A stretch of DNA of 40,910 nt from Clostridiales bacterium (GTDB lineage Bacteria; Bacillota; Clostridia; Lachnospirales; Lachnospiraceae): positions 1 to 40,910 of the forward strand of contig JAAYNW010000061.1 in assembly GCA_012520655.1 (NCBI GenBank). The letters are read 5' to 3'. Below, piece by piece: positions 23,840 through 32,539 of this stretch. The translations under genes were made by a program, and so were the position numbers. Position 1 is the first letter of the stretch, and the number at the start of each line of letters is the position of its first letter. The notes under the pieces were generated by a model that was not told the origin of the DNA, did no database searches, and saw only the letters and a list, made by a program, of their open reading frames with translations.

Positions 23840-24684
23840 TGACATCGGCAAAAACCAAATTTTCCAATAAAATAATCTTTGTTTTGCTATGTGCTTTAAC
23901 AGTTGCGATACTCTATCCGTTATTGTTTATTTTGAATAACTCATTTAAAGGGAAATTCTTCATCAGCAAGGATCCCTTTGCCCTTCCTAATTCCGAGACC
24001 TTTGTCGGACTTGGAAATTATGTGAACGGATTGATTAAGACAGGGCTTTTCAAGGCAATCGGCTGGTCGTTTTTTATCACGATTATTTCCGTCGTGCTGA
24101 TTGTATTATTTACTTCTATGACCGCATATTACATTACGAGGGTAAAATCAAAGTATTCGACGGCTCTTTATTATATGTTTGTATTTTCCATGATTGTACC
24201 TTTTCAGATGGTTATGTTTACGATGACCAGCCTTGCGGATAAATTCCATTTGAGAAATCCGCTGGGAATGTGTCTTTTGTATTTGGGCTTTGGCGCCGGC
24301 TTGTCTGTATTTATGTTTGCGGGATTTGTTAAGTCCATCCCGCTGGAAATTGAAGAAGCAGCGATGATTGACGGTTGCAGTCCGCTGAAGACGTTTTTTG
24401 GCGTTGTTTTTCCTATATTGAAGCCTACAGCGATTACGGTAGCTATTTTAAATGCGATGTGGATATGGAATGACTTTCTTCTCCCTTATCTGGTCATCGG
24501 TGTCAGTACGCAATACAAAACTATTCCCGTAGTAGTGCAGATGTTAGTAGGCTCCAACGGCAATAAGGATATGGGAGCTCTTATGGCTATGCTCGTATTG
24601 TCTATTATTCCGATTGTTATTTTTTATCTGACATGTCAGAAATACATTATCGAAGGCGTTGTAGCCGGAGCGGTAAAGGGTTAA
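23839..24684 (+). CDS. Sugar ABC transporter permease (MalG type)
   Basis: The 281-residue protein is the second channel subunit, with six membrane spans and the EAA loop PLEIEEAAMIDGCSPLKTFF followed by GVVFPILKPT. Typical MalG-family features are the early LYPLLFILNNSFKG and late AMWIWNDFLLPYLV. It pairs with the preceding permease to pass maltodextrin-like sugars into the cytoplasm. Its ATG overlaps the upstream stop by one base and uses GGAGG inside the upstream gene. MalQ follows after 12 bp, supporting an alpha-glucan substrate. Confidence 0.93.
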   Translation: MTSAKTKFSNKIIFVLLCALTVAILYPLLFILNNSFKGKFFISKDPFALPNSETFVGLGNYVNGLIKTGLFKAIGWSFFITIISVVLIVLFTSMTAYYITRVKSKYSTALYYMFVFSMIVPFQMVMFTMTSLADKFHLRNPLGMCLLYLGFGAGLSVFMFAGFVKSIPLEIEEAAMIDGCSPLKTFFGVVFPILKPTAITVAILNAMWIWNDFLLPYLVIGVSTQYKTIPVVVQMLVGSNGNKDMGALMAMLVLSIIPIVIFYLTCQKYIIEGVVAGAVKG

Positions 24685-24696
24685 CGGAGGGGCAAC

Positions 24697-26172
24697 ATGA
24701 GAAAAGGCGGCATTTTATTACCGGTATCGAGTATCCCGTCCAAATACGGAATTGGTACTTTTTCCAGACAGGCATATGAATTTGTTGATTTCTTGGAAAA
24801 GGCAGGACAGAGATATTGGCAGATACTTCCTCTTGGACCTACCGGATACGGAGATTCTCCATATCAATCGTTTTCTACCTTTGCGGGGAATCCATATTAC
24901 ATAGACTTGGAATCTCTTATACAAGAGGGCTGGATTACGAAAGAGGACTGCGAGGCATGTGATTTCGGAAGTAATGACATGTACGTGGATTATGAGAAAA
25001 TTTATAAGTCACGCTTTCAAATTCTAAGAAAAGCGTATAAGAAAAGTAAGATAGCGGAAAACAAGACGTTTCAGGATTTCAAAAAGCAAAATGCATATTG
25101 GCTTTTTGATTATGCGCTTTATATGGCGGTTAAGAATTCCTTCAAAGGCGCAAGCTGGATTGAATGGGATGAGGATATTAAGCTTCGCAAGCCATCCGCA
25201 ATGAAAGCATACAAAGAGAAGTATGCGGCAGAAGTGGAATTTTATGAATTCCAACAATTCCTTTTTGCGAAACAATGGCTTGCACTAAAAGAATATGCGA
25301 ATGAGAGAGATATACAAATTATAGGAGATATTCCCATTTATGTGGCGTTCGACAGCGCGGATACATGGGCGAATCCGGAACTGTTTCAGTTAGACGACAG
25401 ATGCACACCCATAGGCGTGGCGGGGTGTCCTCCGGATGCTTTCTCCGCAACCGGTCAGTTATGGGGCAATCCTCTCTATGAGTGGGAATATCATAAAAAG
25501 ACGGATTATGAATGGTGGATGCGCAGAATTACGTATTGCTACGAACTGTATGATGTGGTCAGGATAGATCATTTCAGAGGATTCGATGAATATTATTTCA
25601 TTCCTTACGGCAATCCTACCGCTGAATTCGGACAGTGGAAAAAAGGACCGGGATATGATATATTCAGAGTTATGAAAGCAAGGCTTGGAAATAAACCGGT
25701 AATTGCCGAGGATCTGGGCTTTCTTACGCCCAGCGTTATCAAGCTTGTAAAGAAGACCGGATATCCGGGAATGAAGATCTTGCAGTTCGCTTTTGACTCG
25801 AGAGAGGAAAGCGATTATCTTCCTCATAACTATACAAGTAATGCTGTCGTTTATACGGGAACTCACGATAACGATACGATCACGGGCTGGTATACGACAT
25901 TTAACAGAAAAGATAAAGCCTTTGCCAAGAGATATTTGAATATCAAAACGAAAAAAGATATTCATTGGGACTTTATCCGTGCGGCGCTCGCCAGTGTTGC
26001 TGATACGGCGATTATTCCGATGCAGGATTATCTGGGCTTAGGCTCGGAAGCAAGAATTAATACACCGTCCACTTTGGGAGACAATTGGAAATGGAGGCTT
26101 ACCTCCGGACAATTGGACGATGAATTGGCGGAAAAAATCCGAAAAATGACTAAGCTGTACGGAAGGATTTAG
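24697..26172 (+). CDS. malQ: 4-alpha-glucanotransferase (amylomaltase, GH77)
   Basis: The 491-residue enzyme transfers alpha-1,4-glucan segments between maltodextrins, freeing glucose and making longer chains for the phosphorylase. Its N-terminus, RKGGILLPVSSIPSKYGIGT and RYWQILPLGPTGYGDSPYQS, is diagnostic. Catalytic regions are visible: GDIPIYVAFDSADTWANPEL, VVRIDHFRGFDEYYFIP (nucleophile Asp), KPVIAEDLGFLTPSV (acid/base Glu) and VVYTGTHDNDTITGWY (third Asp). Length is normal for bacterial amylomaltases. CGGAGGGGC precedes the ATG. It sits between the permeases and a LacI gene, and works with GlgP at 15289 to break down imported maltodextrins. Confidence 0.97.
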   Translation: MRKGGILLPVSSIPSKYGIGTFSRQAYEFVDFLEKAGQRYWQILPLGPTGYGDSPYQSFSTFAGNPYYIDLESLIQEGWITKEDCEACDFGSNDMYVDYEKIYKSRFQILRKAYKKSKIAENKTFQDFKKQNAYWLFDYALYMAVKNSFKGASWIEWDEDIKLRKPSAMKAYKEKYAAEVEFYEFQQFLFAKQWLALKEYANERDIQIIGDIPIYVAFDSADTWANPELFQLDDRCTPIGVAGCPPDAFSATGQLWGNPLYEWEYHKKTDYEWWMRRITYCYELYDVVRIDHFRGFDEYYFIPYGNPTAEFGQWKKGPGYDIFRVMKARLGNKPVIAEDLGFLTPSVIKLVKKTGYPGMKILQFAFDSREESDYLPHNYTSNAVVYTGTHDNDTITGWYTTFNRKDKAFAKRYLNIKTKKDIHWDFIRAALASVADTAIIPMQDYLGLGSEARINTPSTLGDNWKWRLTSGQLDDELAEKIRKMTKLYGRI

Positions 26173-26213
26173 ACAACGCGAAGCCGAAGCGGTTAGGGAT
26201 ATGGAGGGGTATC

Positions 26214-27254
26214 ATGCCTGAAATTACGATAAAGGATATTGCAAAGCGGTGCGGAGTAGGTATCAGTACGGTTTCCAGAGCCATCAATAATCATCCGGAT
26301 ATTAATCCGGAGACGAAGAATATGATTATGGAAGTCATAAGAACGACGGGCTTCGTTCCGAATAACAGCGCGAGAAACCTCAAAAGAATCGATGCAAAAA
26401 GTATTGCAGTGCTTGTAAAAGGTATTACGAATCCGCTTTTTTCCGATATGATTAAAATAATCGAGGAGGAGACGCAGAAGAAAAAGTATTCCCTTGTTCT
26501 TAAACACGTAGAGTATTACGAAGACGAGGTGGATGTTGCACTGGAGCTGGTGAAAGAAAAGAGGCTGCGAGGGATTATCTTTCTGGGCGGGTACTTTTAT
26601 CATTCGAAGGAGAAAATAGGGAATCTTACGGTACCTTATATCTTCAGTACGATAGGAACGGCGGTTCCTGAGGATATGAGCAGAGCTTTATATTCCAGTA
26701 TAGCGGTGGATGACAAGAAAGAGAGTTATGCAATAACTTCTTATTTGATTGGTCTGGGACATAAAGATATAGCGATTATATCTGCGGAATCCGAAATCAA
26801 CAGTATCGGTCAGCTTCGTCTGGAGGGTTATAGAGACGCTCTGAAGAAAGCGGGAATCGCTTTCAATAAGAATCTTGTGCGTTGTGTGGAAGAGGATATC
26901 GAACATTATTCCATGGAAAACGGATACATTACGGCGAAGAAACTCATAGAATCGGGAGAAAAATTCACTGCTATATTTGCTACTGCGGATATTCTGGCGG
27001 TAGGAGCATGCCGAGCGCTTCTGGAGGCGGGCTTGCGGATACCGGAGGATGTATCCGTTGCGGGATACGACGGTATAGACGTCGGCAAATATTATAATCC
27101 GGCAATTACGACCATTAAGCAGCCGGTAAAGGAGATGGCGAAGACGACCATCAAGCTGCTCTTTGATATCGTTGCCGGGCGAAAGTCTTGTGAGCATATT
27201 GTATTCCCTGCAGAACTGGTAGAGAGAGAATCTACCGGACCTGCAAAAGGTTAG
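26214..27254 (+). CDS. LacI family regulator of the maltodextrin operon
   Basis: The 346-residue protein has the LacI HTH (ITIKDIAKRCGVGISTVSRA, INNHPDINPETK), a hinge region PNNSARNLKRIDAK, and a sugar-binding domain (SIAVLVKGITNPLFSDMIKI; IFATADILAVGACRALLEAG; VAGYDGIDVGKYYNPAITTI). It is the last gene of the transporter/malQ operon, 41 bp after malQ, without a promoter or operator of its own in that gap, so it would be co-expressed and give feedback. The three tandem repeats at 21292-21327 are its probable binding site. Maltose or maltodextrin as inducer is inferred. ATGGAGGGGT precedes the ATG. It overlaps the convergent CYTH gene by four bases. Confidence 0.92.
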   Translation: MPEITIKDIAKRCGVGISTVSRAINNHPDINPETKNMIMEVIRTTGFVPNNSARNLKRIDAKSIAVLVKGITNPLFSDMIKIIEEETQKKKYSLVLKHVEYYEDEVDVALELVKEKRLRGIIFLGGYFYHSKEKIGNLTVPYIFSTIGTAVPEDMSRALYSSIAVDDKKESYAITSYLIGLGHKDIAIISAESEINSIGQLRLEGYRDALKKAGIAFNKNLVRCVEEDIEHYSMENGYITAKKLIESGEKFTAIFATADILAVGACRALLEAGLRIPEDVSVAGYDGIDVGKYYNPAITTIKQPVKEMAKTTIKLLFDIVAGRKSCEHIVFPAELVERESTGPAKG

Positions 27255-27700
27255 ATTAAATTGGAATTATGGTATCTGTGGTCATAAGTGACATCTTCGT
27301 CAAACCATTCGGGAGGGAGAAAAGCATTCGCTTCCTCTTCCGTGGAGAATTCAACTTCGGCTATGACGAGGGGAGCGAGCGGCTCATCAAATACATCCAG
27401 CTCAATTGTTAATGAAGAGGATTCGATGGGAATCAGATATCTTCGCTTGGATATCGTATTGCCGTCGGATTTTTCACGGAGATGATAGTAGGATTCTTTG
27501 TTTAAGGGAAGATTGTATTCTTCTCTTGCAAAGAGTCCTTTTCCTTTGTAGGTCAGATAATATTCCTCGTCCTGCTTTCTTACCCTAATGACAGGGTTTG
27601 TGTTCAGATATGCCTGTTCAATCCGGTGAGACGGATATGATTCAAGATTATCGGGCAGCTTTTTTACTGTAAATTTTCTTTCTATTTCCATTCCCTCCAT
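27251..27700 (-). CDS. CYTH domain protein (possible inorganic triphosphatase)
   Basis: The 149-residue protein is a single CYTH domain. The signature ExExK is at residues 5-9 (EIERK), followed by RVRKQDEEYYLTYKGKG and acidic strands such as TIELDVFDEPLAPLVIAEVE, consistent with the triphosphate tunnel fold. Bacterial relatives hydrolyse inorganic triphosphate or bind polyphosphates and nucleotides; exact activity is not readable. The start is uncertain: ATG 27700 has AGGAG about 14 nt away, and ATG 27691 (fourth codon) has GGAGG within 4 nt. The signature is included with either. It is convergent with and overlaps the LacI stop, with no terminator visible between them. Confidence 0.88.
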   Translation of the reverse strand: MEGMEIERKFTVKKLPDNLESYPSHRIEQAYLNTNPVIRVRKQDEEYYLTYKGKGLFAREEYNLPLNKESYYHLREKSDGNTISKRRYLIPIESSSLTIELDVFDEPLAPLVIAEVEFSTEEEANAFLPPEWFDEDVTYDHRYHNSNLI

Positions 27701-27944
27701 ACTTTACAACGTTACTCCTTCCAAGATTCGGTTATTTTATTAATGTACCTATGATGTACATAATTTTTTTGTATAGTATCATATTATCATATTTGTGTGA
27801 AAAATATATGCAAAAATAAAGGAATAGCCTATGAGTTGTTCTGCTTTCTATTTCATACTTTTAAAAAGTAAGTCGGGATGGTAGAATATAAACGAAAGGT
27901 TGGAATGCCTGTTTTAATAAAAAAATAGGAGGAAAGTAAACAAT

Positions 27945-28496
27945 ATGGATAAAGTATGTGTTTTTTTGACAACAGGATTTGAGGAAATAGAAGCTCTTAC
28001 GGCAGTAGATTTGTTAAGGAGAGCGGGAATCGATACGGAGATGGTTTCGATAACAGGAGAACTGGATGTGGAAGGTTCTCACGGAATCTCCGTAAAGACG
28101 GATAAATTATTTGAAAATATAGATTTTAATGAGGTTACGATGCTTGTATTGCCGGGAGGAGCAGGCACGAAGCATCTGGAGGCGCATACAGCACTGATGC
28201 ATCAGATAGAAGCCTTTTATAAAGAAGGAAAGAATATTGCGGCAATCTGTGCGGCTCCCAGCATACTGGGACATAGAGGGATGCTGAAAGGAAAAAATGC
28301 ATGTTCCTATCCGGACTATGAAAGCCATCTCGAGGGCGCGAACGTAACCCAAAATGCGGCTGAAATTTCGGATAACATTATAACGGGCAGAGGTATGGGG
28401 TGTTCCGTGGATTTCGGACTTGCCATTGTAAAAAAACTTCGGGGAGAAGAGGCAGCCCAAATGCTTTCGGAGAAAATAATATACGGCCATTATTGA
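27945..28496 (+). CDS. DJ-1/PfpI family protein
   Basis: The 183-residue protein shows the DJ-1/PfpI fold: VCVFLTTGFEEIEALTAVDL at the N-terminus with the conserved Glu, VLPGGAGTKHLE, and the nucleophile elbow AAICAAPSILGHRG with Cys102. The length is that of DJ-1/YajL-like proteins, described as redox-responsive chaperones or deglycases, with the activity debated. The function here is probably stress protection. AGGAGGAAAG lies about 9 nt before the ATG. It stands alone between the divergent CYTH gene and the SASP gene. The frame is complete and without anomalies. Confidence 0.92.
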   Translation: MDKVCVFLTTGFEEIEALTAVDLLRRAGIDTEMVSITGELDVEGSHGISVKTDKLFENIDFNEVTMLVLPGGAGTKHLEAHTALMHQIEAFYKEGKNIAAICAAPSILGHRGMLKGKNACSYPDYESHLEGANVTQNAAEISDNIITGRGMGCSVDFGLAIVKKLRGEEAAQMLSEKIIYGHY

Positions 28497-28632
28497 TAGA
28501 TACGGCACTTAACGCCAACGTATAGCTAATAAAATTTTTCCAAAACTTACCGTCATAATTAATTTGTCATCGTAAATACTAACATCAAGATAAGTAATCA
28601 AGTTCGTGCTTCTTTCAGATGCGGATAACGTG

Positions 28633-28670
28633 TTTGAGATAAGCAGAGAACAGAAATTGCTTATCTCAAA
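28633..28670 (+). promoter_or_regulatory. 13-bp perfect stem-loop in the SASP leader
   Basis: TTTGAGATAAGCA (28633-28645) and TGCTTATCTCAAA (28658-28670) are exact inverted copies around a 12-nt loop, ending 46 nt before the SASP ATG. No T run follows, so it is not a terminator; it may stabilise the mRNA or be a protein site. Confidence 0.55.
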
Positions 28671-28716
28671 TATAGATAGTGACAAGCTAGAAACAGTAAA
28701 TTGGAGGTGAATTAAG

Positions 28717-28917
28717 ATGGCAAGTAGCAGATCTAATAGAGTAGAGGTTCCTGAAGCTAAGGCAGCTATGGATCGCTTTAAAACGGAAGTTGCTTCTGAA
28801 TTAGGAGTTAACCTTAAAGAGGGTTACAATGGTGACTTGACTTCTAAGGAAGCGGGTTCTATCGGTGGCGAGATGGTTCGTAGAATGATTAAAAAGCAAG
28901 AAGAATCGATGAAATAA
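28717..28917 (+). CDS. Alpha/beta-type small acid-soluble spore protein
   Basis: This 66-residue protein is a typical alpha/beta-type SASP, which coats and protects DNA in the dormant spore. It carries the GPR protease recognition segment FKTEVASELGV, cleaved after the Glu at germination, and the second conserved block GYNGDLTSKEAGSIGGEMVR followed by RMIKKQEES. The N-terminal MASSRSNRVEVPEAKAAMDR is also standard. GGAGGTG precedes the ATG. Transcription in the forespore by sigma-G is expected from the family, but I could not fix a convincing sigma-G promoter; a CATCGTA at 28568-28574 is only a weak candidate. It is monocistronic, with a strong terminator. Confidence 0.96.
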   Translation: MASSRSNRVEVPEAKAAMDRFKTEVASELGVNLKEGYNGDLTSKEAGSIGGEMVRRMIKKQEESMK

Positions 28918-28958
28918 CGAGTAGTGGCAAAAAATAATAATAATAAGAAGTAAAGATG

Positions 28959-28988
28959 ACCCGCCTGGAAACAGGCGGGTTGTTTTTA
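28959..28988 (+). terminator. Terminator of the SASP gene
   Basis: ACCCGCCTG (28959-28967) pairs perfectly with CAGGCGGGT (28972-28980) around a GAAA tetraloop, followed by TGTTTTT. Confidence 0.95.
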
Positions 28989-29019
28989 CGAAGAAATGCT
29001 GGTATTTTTGGAATTGATG

Positions 29020-29028
29020 TGATATAAT
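29020..29028 (+). promoter_or_regulatory. Extended -10 promoter of tig
   Basis: TGATATAAT combines an extended -10 TGn with a perfect TATAAT (29023-29028). No good -35 hexamer is seen at 17-18 bp, as is usual for extended -10 promoters. Transcription would start near 29035, giving an 80-nt leader. Confidence 0.6.
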
Positions 29029-29116
29029 CGTAAAATGACTGTGATTGTGTACTTTTTTACAGAAGTCAATGAAATAATGGATATGACCATTTATATAATA
29101 GGAGGAAATTACCAAA

Positions 29117-30403
29117 ATGAGCTTACAGGTAGAAAAATTAGAAAAGAACATGGCAAAACTTACGATAGAAGTTTCTGCTGAAGAATTGGAGAAGGCAATC
29201 GAAGGCGCTTATCAGAAGAATAAAAAGAGTATCAGCATCCCGGGATTCAGAAAGGGTAAAGCGCCCCGTCAGTTAGTGGAGAAAATGTACGGCAAGGAGA
29301 TTTTCTATGAAGATGCTGCCAACGCATTGATTCCGGAAGCATATGAAAAAGCATTGGACGAGAGTGAAGAAGAAATCGTATCATCTCCGAAGATTGAAGT
29401 AACGCAGATTGAAGCGGGAAAACCGTTTATTTTTACAGCGGAAGTTGCTTTGAAACCGGATGTAAAACTCGGCAAATACAAAGGTGTAAAGATTGATAAG
29501 ATGGAGACAGAAGTTACGGAAGAGGAAGTAACTGCTGAAATCGACAAAGAAAGAGAAAGAAACGCAAGAAATATTAACGTTACCGACAGACCGGTAAAGG
29601 ACGGCGATATGACAGTCATCGACTTTGAAGGCTTTGTAGACGGCGTTGCTTTCGAAGGTGGCAAGGGAGAGAATTATCCTCTTACCATCGGTTCGGGAGC
29701 ATTTATTCCCGGATTTGAGGAGCAGCTTATCGGAGTTGAGATTGGAAAAGAAGTGGATGTAAATGTTACTTTCCCTGAAGATTATCAGGCGGAGGAACTG
29801 AAAGGCAAAGCAGCTGTATTTAAGTGCACGGTAAAAGAGATTAAGGAAAAAGAACTTCCCGAACTGGATGATGAATTCGCAAGTGAAGTATCCGAATTTG
29901 AAACTTTGGCGGAGTATAAGGAAGACGTAAAGAAGAATCTCGCAGAGAAGAAAGAAAAAGAAGCGAAAGCTGCAAAAGAAGATGCTGTTATCGAAGCAAT
30001 CATAAACGATTCTGATATGGAGATTCCGGAAGCGATGATTGCAACACAGCAGAGACAGACGGTGGACGATTTCGCGCAGAGAATCCAGATGCAGGGACTT
30101 TCCATGGATCAGTATTTCCAGTTCACGGGAACCAATTATGAGATGCTTTTGGGACAGGTAAGACCTCAGGCAGAGAAGAGAATCAAGTCCAGACTCGTTC
30201 TTGAAGCTGTAGTTGAAAAAGAAAAAATTGAAGTTTCGGAAGAAGAATATGTAACGGAAACCGAAAGAATGGCTGAAGTATATCAGATGGAGGCCGAAAA
30301 AGTAAGAGAAATGCTCGGAGAGAAAGAAAAGAAGCAGGTTATGAAGGATCTCGCCATTCAGAAAGCGGTTGATTTCATTGTAGAGAATGCAAAAGAGAAA
30401 TAA
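29117..30403 (+). CDS. tig: Trigger factor, ribosome-associated chaperone
   Basis: The 428-residue protein contains the three trigger-factor domains in order. The ribosome-binding N-domain has the signature SISIPGFRKGKAPRQLVEKM (about 39-58). The FKBP-type prolyl isomerase domain (about 155-240) shows KDGDMTVIDFEGFVDG and YPLTIGSGAFIPGFEEQLIG. The long helical C-terminal chaperone domain follows. It binds ribosomal protein L23 at the exit tunnel and shields nascent chains. AGGAGGAAA precedes the ATG. It starts the tig-clpP-clpX-lon order conserved in Firmicutes; clpP has its own promoter downstream. Confidence 0.97.
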   Translation: MSLQVEKLEKNMAKLTIEVSAEELEKAIEGAYQKNKKSISIPGFRKGKAPRQLVEKMYGKEIFYEDAANALIPEAYEKALDESEEEIVSSPKIEVTQIEAGKPFIFTAEVALKPDVKLGKYKGVKIDKMETEVTEEEVTAEIDKERERNARNINVTDRPVKDGDMTVIDFEGFVDGVAFEGGKGENYPLTIGSGAFIPGFEEQLIGVEIGKEVDVNVTFPEDYQAEELKGKAAVFKCTVKEIKEKELPELDDEFASEVSEFETLAEYKEDVKKNLAEKKEKEAKAAKEDAVIEAIINDSDMEIPEAMIATQQRQTVDDFAQRIQMQGLSMDQYFQFTGTNYEMLLGQVRPQAEKRIKSRLVLEAVVEKEKIEVSEEEYVTETERMAEVYQMEAEKVREMLGEKEKKQVMKDLAIQKAVDFIVENAKEK

Positions 30404-30457
30404 TGAATAAAATATTTATAAAACAATTAAAATTCTCTTAATTCAGTGCCTGTTTTA

Positions 30458-30486
30458 TTGCAAAATCGAATCATCTGAACTATGAT
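30458..30486 (+). promoter_or_regulatory. Promoter of clpP
   Basis: TTGCAA (30458-30463) and TATGAT (30481-30486) are exactly 17 bp apart, 50 nt before the clpP ATG. No CtsR-type heptad repeat is seen around it. Confidence 0.75.
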
Positions 30487-30535
30487 AAAATCATCTCTTA
30501 CAGAGAAATAACGGATCAGGCTAGGAGGAATTAAA

Positions 30536-31135
30536 ATGAGTTTAGTGCCTTATGTCATTGAACAAACGAGCAGGGGCGAGAGATCCTACGATATTTACTC
30601 AAGACTTTTAAAAGACAGGATTATATTTTTAGGCGAAGAAGTAAATGATACTTCTGCCAGCATAGTCGTAGCACAGTTGTTGTTCCTGGAATCGGAAGAT
30701 CCCGAAAAAGATATACATTTGTACATTAACAGCCCGGGTGGTTCCATTACCGCAGGTATGGCAATCTACGATACAATGAATTATATTAAATGCGATGTGT
30801 CTACCGTTTGTGTAGGTATGGCAGCCAGCATGGGTGCATTCCTTCTTGCGGGTGGTGCAAAGGGTAAGAGAATGGCTCTTCCCAATGCGGAAATTATGAT
30901 TCATCAGCCGTTAGGCGGTGCACAAGGTCAGGCGACGGAGATAGAGATTACTGCAAGGCACATTCTTGCAACAAAAGAAAAGATGGCAAGACTTTTGGCA
31001 AAGAATACCGGACAGGATTTTGAAGTTGTTCTGGCAGATACCGAGAGAGATAACTGGAAAACAGCAGAGGAAGCAAAGGCATACGGTTTAATCGATAAAA
31101 TTATAGAAAACCATGCCAGTTTAGAAAATAATTAA
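30536..31135 (+). CDS. clpP: ATP-dependent Clp protease proteolytic subunit
   Basis: The 199-residue serine protease has the catalytic triad at the classical positions: Ser98 in [11 protein letters not shown], His123 in [14 protein letters not shown], and Asp172 in DTERDNW. It forms the double seven-subunit ring that degrades proteins fed by ClpX (next gene) or other Clp ATPases. The N-terminal [20 protein letters not shown] is typical, with a short propeptide at most. CTAGGAGG lies 8 nt before the ATG. It is 26 bp ahead of clpX and probably co-transcribed with it. Confidence 0.98.
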   Translation: MSLVPYVIEQTSRGERSYDIYSRLLKDRIIFLGEEVNDTSASIVVAQLLFLESEDPEKDIHLYINSPGGSITAGMAIYDTMNYIKCDVSTVCVGMAASMGAFLLAGGAKGKRMALPNAEIMIHQPLGGAQGQATEIEITARHILATKEKMARLLAKNTGQDFEVVLADTERDNWKTAEEAKAYGLIDKIIENHASLENN

Positions 31136-31161
31136 TAAGCTATAACAGCAGGGAGTTAACA

Positions 31162-32415
31162 ATGGCAGGAAAGAATTCCGACGATATCAAATGTTCTTTC
31201 TGTAATAAATCGCAGGATCAGGTAAAAAAGCTGATTGCAGGTCCCGCAGGCGTTTATATATGTGATGAGTGTGTGGAGATTTGTGCGGATATTATCGAAG
31301 AAGAATATGAAGAAGAACCGATAAGCGAAGAAATGGAAATCAATTTGCTTAAACCGGTAGAAATCAAAGAGTTTCTGGACGATTATGTTATCGGACAGGA
31401 AGAAGCAAAAAAGGTTCTTGCCGTATCCGTATATAATCATTATAAAAGAGTAACGGCTCCCAGAGACAATGATGATGTGGAACTTCAGAAGAGTAATATC
31501 ATTATGATAGGTCCCACGGGTTCCGGCAAGACTTTTCTTGCGCAGACTCTTGCGAAGATTATCAACGTTCCGTTTGCGATTGCGGATGCAACTACGCTTA
31601 CCGAAGCAGGATATGTGGGTGAAGACGTTGAGAATATACTTTTAAAATTAATACAGGCGGCTGACTATGATGTGGAACGCGCGCAGTATGGTATTGTTTA
31701 TATTGATGAAATCGATAAGATAACGAAAAAGAGCGAGAATGTATCTATTACAAGAGACGTATCAGGCGAAGGCGTACAGCAGGCGCTCCTTAAGATTGTA
31801 GAGGGTACTGTTGCCAGTGTGCCTCCTCAGGGCGGAAGAAAACATCCGCATCAGGAACTTATTCAGATCGATACTACCAATATTCTGTTCATTTGCGGAG
31901 GAGCCTTTGATGGACTTGAGAAGATTGTGGAGTCCCGTCTCGACCGCAGTGCGATTGGTTTTAATGCGGAAGTTAAAGCCAGAAGTACGAAGGAAATCGG
32001 AGCGCTGCTAAAGGAAGTGACTCCGCAGGATTTGGTAAAGTTCGGTTTGATTCCCGAATTCGTAGGACGTGTTCCGATTAATGTAAGCTTACAGGGATTG
32101 GATAGAGAAGCTCTTGTTCGTATATTGAAGGAGCCGAAGAGTGCTCTCATTAAACAGTATCAGAAACTGTTTAGTTTCGATAGCGTAAAGCTTACTTTTG
32201 AACCGGACGCCATTGAGGCGATTGCGGATAAGGCATTTGAACGCAAGACCGGAGCAAGAGGCTTACGTTCCATTATGGAAAATGTTATGATGGATGTTAT
32301 GTACCGGATACCTTCTGACAGCACAATTGTAGAATGTGTTATAACAAAGGGAGCTGTGGAAGGAACGAGCGAACCGCTGCTTATTCATCGGGAAGCGATG
32401 CGTCCGGCTAAATAA
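31162..32415 (+). CDS. clpX: ATP-dependent Clp protease ATP-binding subunit
   Basis: The 417-residue unfoldase starts with the C4 zinc-binding domain (Cys11, Cys14, Cys34, Cys37). The AAA+ module has Walker A GPTGSGKT (117-124), pore loop GYVGEDV (150-156) and Walker [11 protein letters not shown]. The IGF loop that docks on ClpP is present in [13 protein letters not shown], and the sensor-2 region is [16 protein letters not shown]. It unfolds tagged substrates and threads them into ClpP. GGGAG lies about 6 nt before the ATG. A terminator lies between it and lon. Confidence 0.98.
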   Translation: MAGKNSDDIKCSFCNKSQDQVKKLIAGPAGVYICDECVEICADIIEEEYEEEPISEEMEINLLKPVEIKEFLDDYVIGQEEAKKVLAVSVYNHYKRVTAPRDNDDVELQKSNIIMIGPTGSGKTFLAQTLAKIINVPFAIADATTLTEAGYVGEDVENILLKLIQAADYDVERAQYGIVYIDEIDKITKKSENVSITRDVSGEGVQQALLKIVEGTVASVPPQGGRKHPHQELIQIDTTNILFICGGAFDGLEKIVESRLDRSAIGFNAEVKARSTKEIGALLKEVTPQDLVKFGLIPEFVGRVPINVSLQGLDREALVRILKEPKSALIKQYQKLFSFDSVKLTFEPDAIEAIADKAFERKTGARGLRSIMENVMMDVMYRIPSDSTIVECVITKGAVEGTSEPLLIHREAMRPAK

Positions 32416-32440
32416 TATCTTTATATGTCGTGATTGACGT

Positions 32441-32474
32441 ATGCCATGATATGGTATATGCCATGGAATGGCAT
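32441..32474. repeat. Tandem 17-bp palindromic repeats between clpX and lon
   Basis: ATGCCATGATATGGTAT (32441-32457) is followed directly by ATGCCATGGAATGGCAT (32458-32474). Each copy can fold as a 7-bp stem with a 3-nt loop (the first with one G-T pair), and the two match at 14 of 17 positions. Position and symmetry suggest a dimer-bound regulatory site or paired RNA hairpins. Confidence 0.6.
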
Positions 32475-32483
32475 TGATATTTT

Positions 32484-32513
32484 AACGCCGCCTAAAAGGG
32501 CGGCGTTGTTTTG
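32484..32513 (+). terminator. Terminator between clpX and lon
   Basis: AACGCCGCC (32484-32492) pairs with GGCGGCGTT (32499-32507), loop TAAAAG, followed by GTTTTG. The poor T tail suggests partial termination. Confidence 0.8.
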
Positions 32514-32539
32514 TATAAAAGGAAATATTAGACACAGGA

